From Sphingomonas soli NBRC 100801 (GTDB taxonomy: Bacteria; Pseudomonadota; Alphaproteobacteria; Sphingomonadales; Sphingomonadaceae), in NCBI RefSeq assembly GCF_001591025.1, contig NZ_BCTZ01000001.1, positions 186,001 through 250,000 of the forward strand: a stretch of 64,000 nucleotides of DNA, written 5' to 3'. The notes under the pieces were generated by a model. That model was given only the letters and a program-made list of their open reading frames with translations, searched no databases and had not been told where the DNA came from. Shown in pieces: positions 61,441-64,000 of this stretch. The position numbers and the translations under genes were made by a program. Position 1 is the first letter of the stretch. The number at the start of each line of letters is the position of its first letter.

Positions 61441-64000
61441 ATGAAGAAGTTCGAATTGCTTGCCGCAACGGCTTTCTCGCTTTTCGTCGCGGCACCGGCG
61501 ATGGCGCAGGATGCGCCCGCCCAGGACACGCAGGTAACCCAGGATTCGGACGAGATCGTCGTCACCGCCACCAAGCGCGAAACGACTTTGCTCGATACCC
61601 CGATCGCCGTGAGCGTCACCAACGCAGACACGATCGAGCGCGCGCAGATCCGCGACCTTATCGACCTCCAGTCGGTGGTGCCGTCGCTCCGCGTCTCGCA
61701 GCTCCAGTCTTCGGCCAACACCAACTTCATCATCCGCGGCTTCGGCAACGGGGCGAACAATGCCGGCATCGAGCCTTCGGTGGGCGTGTTCATCGACGGC
61801 GTCTATCGCTCGCGCTCGGCGGCGCAGATCGCCGATCTTCCTAACCTGGAGCGCGTCGAAGTGCTGCGCGGCCCGCAATCGACCCTGTTCGGCAAGAACG
61901 CGTCGGCCGGTATCATCAGCATCGTGACCGCGCGTCCGAAGTTTGAATTCGGCGGCAACGTCGAAGCCTCTTACGGCAACTACAACGCCATCGTGCTGAA
62001 GGGGAACGTCACCGGCCCGCTTAGCGATACGGTCGCGTTCAGCCTGGGCGGCAATTACAACAAGCGCGATGGCTATGTCCGCGACGTGGCGCTCAACAAG
62101 GACGTCAACAATCGCAACCGCTGGGGCGTGCGCGGCCAGCTGCTGTTCGAGCCGAATTCGGACTTCAGCATCCGCCTGATCGGCGATTACGACAAGATCG
62201 ACGAGAATTGCTGCGCCGTGGCCAACGTGATCAACGGCCCGACCGGCGCGATCATCGCGGCGCTGGGCGGCAATCTCGACCGCGCCAATCCCTTCTCGTA
62301 CCGCGTGTACAACAACATCCTGTCGAGCAACAAAATCGACAATTATGGCGGTTCGGGCGAAATCAACTATGCGCTGGGCGACGGGCTGAGCCTCACCTCG
62401 ATCACGTCGTACCGCAAGGTGAAGGCGCTGACCGACCAGGATTCGGACTTCACCAGCGCCGACCTGATCGGCCACAACGCCCAGCAGCTCGACATCGGTA
62501 CCTTCACCCAGGAATTCCGCGTCGCGTCTGACTTTGACGGCCCGATCAACTTCCTGGTCGGCGGCTTCTTCTTCGACGAGCGGATCAAGCAGGCGAACCA
62601 GATCAATTTCGGCGCCCATTTCCGCCCCTATGGCGATCAGCTGATCCGCGCTGCCAGCGGTAACGCGCTCAACGTCGCGCTTCTCGAATCCACCTTTGGC
62701 GCGCTTGAAGGTGCGCCGGCCCGCTATACCAACGCGTTCTTCCGCCGCGGTGACGGGCTGAACGAGAATTATCGCATGCACGATCGCTCGTTCTCGCTGT
62801 TCGGCACGGTCGATTTCGAAGTCACCGACAAGATCACGCTGACCGGCGGCCTGAACTACACCGACGATCGCAAGCGCTTCTCGACCAACGTGATCAGCAC
62901 GGACGCGTTCGCGGGCATCAACCTCGACGCGCCGCAATATGCGCCGTTCCGCAACACGCTGTTGTTCCAGGGCGGACTGGCCGCGCAGATCGGCACGGCG
63001 CTCGGCCTCGGCCGTTCGGCGACCGCTGCGGAAATCGGTGCATTCGCGGGCGCGAACCCGGCAGCCTATGGCGCGATCTCGACCGCGGTGCAGGCCTATG
63101 CGACCGCAAACCAGAACAATGCGGCCGCAAACCCGCTTGCCGGCCTGCGCGCGCTGCAGTTCCTGCCGCCGTTCCTGAACGTGCCGAACTCGGTCGAGCC
63201 CGGCCGTACGCATGACAGCAACCTTTCGTACACGCTGCGTGCCGCGTACAAGGCGAACAACAACCTGAACTTCTACGCAACCTATGCGACGGGCTTCAAG
63301 GCAAGCTCGGTCAATCTCTCGCGCGACAGCCGCCCGACGATTGCCGACCTGGCGCTGATCCGCTCGGCGGGCTTCGCCACGGTCAACCTGGGTTCGGGTT
63401 CGCGCTTCGCGGGTCCGGAAAAGGCCAGCGTCTATGAAGTGGGCATGAAGGCTTCGTATCAGCGCTTCGCGTTCAACGCGGCGGTGTTCAAGCAGTACAT
63501 CCTGGGCTTCCAGAGCAACGTCTTCACCGGCACCGGCTTCTCGCTGCTCAACGCGCCGAAGGAATCGGTGTTCGGCGTCGAGCTCGACACCAGCGTGACC
63601 CCGGTCGATGCGCTGAACCTCACCTTCGCAGTCACCTATCTCGATCCGAAATATGACTCGTTCGCAGGCGGCGGCGCGATCGGCGGCGCGAACCTGAGCG
63701 TCGTTCCGACCAACCTGACGGGCACGCGCCCGGCCGGCATTCCGGAATTCACGCTCTCGAGCGGCATCAACTTCACCCAGTCGCTTGGCGAGAGCGCCAC
63801 GCTGCTGCTGCATGCCGATTTCGACCATAGCAGCCCGGTGCAGATCGCCGAGGGCGTGATCACCACCAAGCGCACGATCAACATGCTCAACCTGTCGGCG
63901 GGCATTCGCCTCGACAACGGGCTGGAGCTGTCGGTCTGGGGCCGCAACGTGACGAACGACAAGTACCTCTCGACGATCTTCTCGTCGGTGGCGCAGGCGG
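61441..64000 (+). CDS. TonB-dependent outer membrane receptor, 3' end beyond window
   Basis: About 853 residues are visible and the frame is open at the right edge. There is a signal peptide ending APAMAQ, a TonB-box region (DEIVVTATKRETTLLDTPIAV), and a plug with VGVFIDGVYRSRS and LERVEVLRGPQSTLFGKNASAGIISIV, followed by the barrel. It ends near the usual last third (NGLELSVWGRNVTNDKYLS). The class is related to the receptor at 9177. A long antisense frame over the same bases is a shadow. Confidence 0.95.
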   Translation, partial: MKKFELLAATAFSLFVAAPAMAQDAPAQDTQVTQDSDEIVVTATKRETTLLDTPIAVSVTNADTIERAQIRDLIDLQSVVPSLRVSQLQSSANTNFIIRGFGNGANNAGIEPSVGVFIDGVYRSRSAAQIADLPNLERVEVLRGPQSTLFGKNASAGIISIVTARPKFEFGGNVEASYGNYNAIVLKGNVTGPLSDTVAFSLGGNYNKRDGYVRDVALNKDVNNRNRWGVRGQLLFEPNSDFSIRLIGDYDKIDENCCAVANVINGPTGAIIAALGGNLDRANPFSYRVYNNILSSNKIDNYGGSGEINYALGDGLSLTSITSYRKVKALTDQDSDFTSADLIGHNAQQLDIGTFTQEFRVASDFDGPINFLVGGFFFDERIKQANQINFGAHFRPYGDQLIRAASGNALNVALLESTFGALEGAPARYTNAFFRRGDGLNENYRMHDRSFSLFGTVDFEVTDKITLTGGLNYTDDRKRFSTNVISTDAFAGINLDAPQYAPFRNTLLFQGGLAAQIGTALGLGRSATAAEIGAFAGANPAAYGAISTAVQAYATANQNNAAANPLAGLRALQFLPPFLNVPNSVEPGRTHDSNLSYTLRAAYKANNNLNFYATYATGFKASSVNLSRDSRPTIADLALIRSAGFATVNLGSGSRFAGPEKASVYEVGMKASYQRFAFNAAVFKQYILGFQSNVFTGTGFSLLNAPKESVFGVELDTSVTPVDALNLTFAVTYLDPKYDSFAGGGAIGGANLSVVPTNLTGTRPAGIPEFTLSSGINFTQSLGESATLLLHADFDHSSPVQIAEGVITTKRTINMLNLSAGIRLDNGLELSVWGRNVTNDKYLSTIFSSVAQA

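Noticed and set aside
61396..63828. Long antisense open frame (810 codons) opposite the right-edge TonB receptor
   Set aside because: It mirrors receptor codons, has no ribosome-binding site or recognisable domain, and the sense frame is clearly coding.
1..64000. tRNA, rRNA, mobile element or prophage
   Set aside because: I saw no cloverleaf with a T-loop, no ribosomal RNA stretch, and no transposase, integrase or phage structural protein in the window.

Overview
The window looks like chromosomal DNA of an aerobic, GC-rich alphaproteobacterium of the sphingomonad group (Sphingomonadales). This is inferred from three large TonB-dependent receptors, dispersed REP-like palindromes, short gene spacing with many 1-8 base overlaps, and the gene set. 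I see no transposase, integrase, phage gene, tRNA, rRNA or CRISPR array.

Region 1 (1-19.4 kb) is a large accessory catabolic locus arranged around a divergent promoter at about 5.2-5.4 kb. Leftward run a lipoprotein di-haem cytochrome c, an OmpA-like protein, a glycyl radical enzyme (GRE) and an MFS transporter cut by the window edge. Rightward run a second GRE, a second MFS transporter, a TonB receptor, two aldo/keto reductases, an SDR and an alpha/beta hydrolase. A facing, translationally coupled operon encodes a TIGR03084-type protein and two CaiB/BaiF CoA-transferases, with a divergent LysR regulator at its end. Both GREs carry Gly-Cys where the glycyl-radical loop normally has Gly-Tyr, and no radical-SAM activase gene is visible. 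This is the strongest candidate for an undescribed system.

Region 2 (19.4-28.3 kb) holds an orphan ExbD, an ABC-2 exporter pair, an AraC regulator, a Tat-exported penicillin-acylase-type Ntn hydrolase and a double-domain M16 peptidase.

Region 3 (28.3-45.2 kb) reads as a D-amino-acid and murein-peptide salvage island. It contains class-C serine hydrolases, a LysR regulator, DgcN, DgcA, a D-aminoacylase, a DAACS symporter, a cyclophilin, a DacB-type D,D-peptidase, an M19 dipeptidase, an AmpG-type permease and a TonB receptor. Three REP-like elements lie here.

Region 4 (45.2-54.9 kb) has a two-gene leftward operon: a DegT-type aminotransferase fused to a flavin monooxygenase-like domain, then a family 2 glycosyltransferase. 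Next come a DUF188 protein with a DEAD-box helicase, a YdeI/OmdA-like protein, a BaiN/YhiN flavoprotein, two paralogous secreted four-cysteine proteins flanking a mini HTH gene, a SWIB protein and a small lipoprotein.

Region 5 (54.9-64 kb) is mostly housekeeping. It has leuA behind a Leu-rich 14-codon leader peptide, a protein of unknown function, a homocysteine S-methyltransferase, an MDR oxidoreductase, a folE-pteridine reductase-folB operon, and a third TonB receptor that runs off the right edge.
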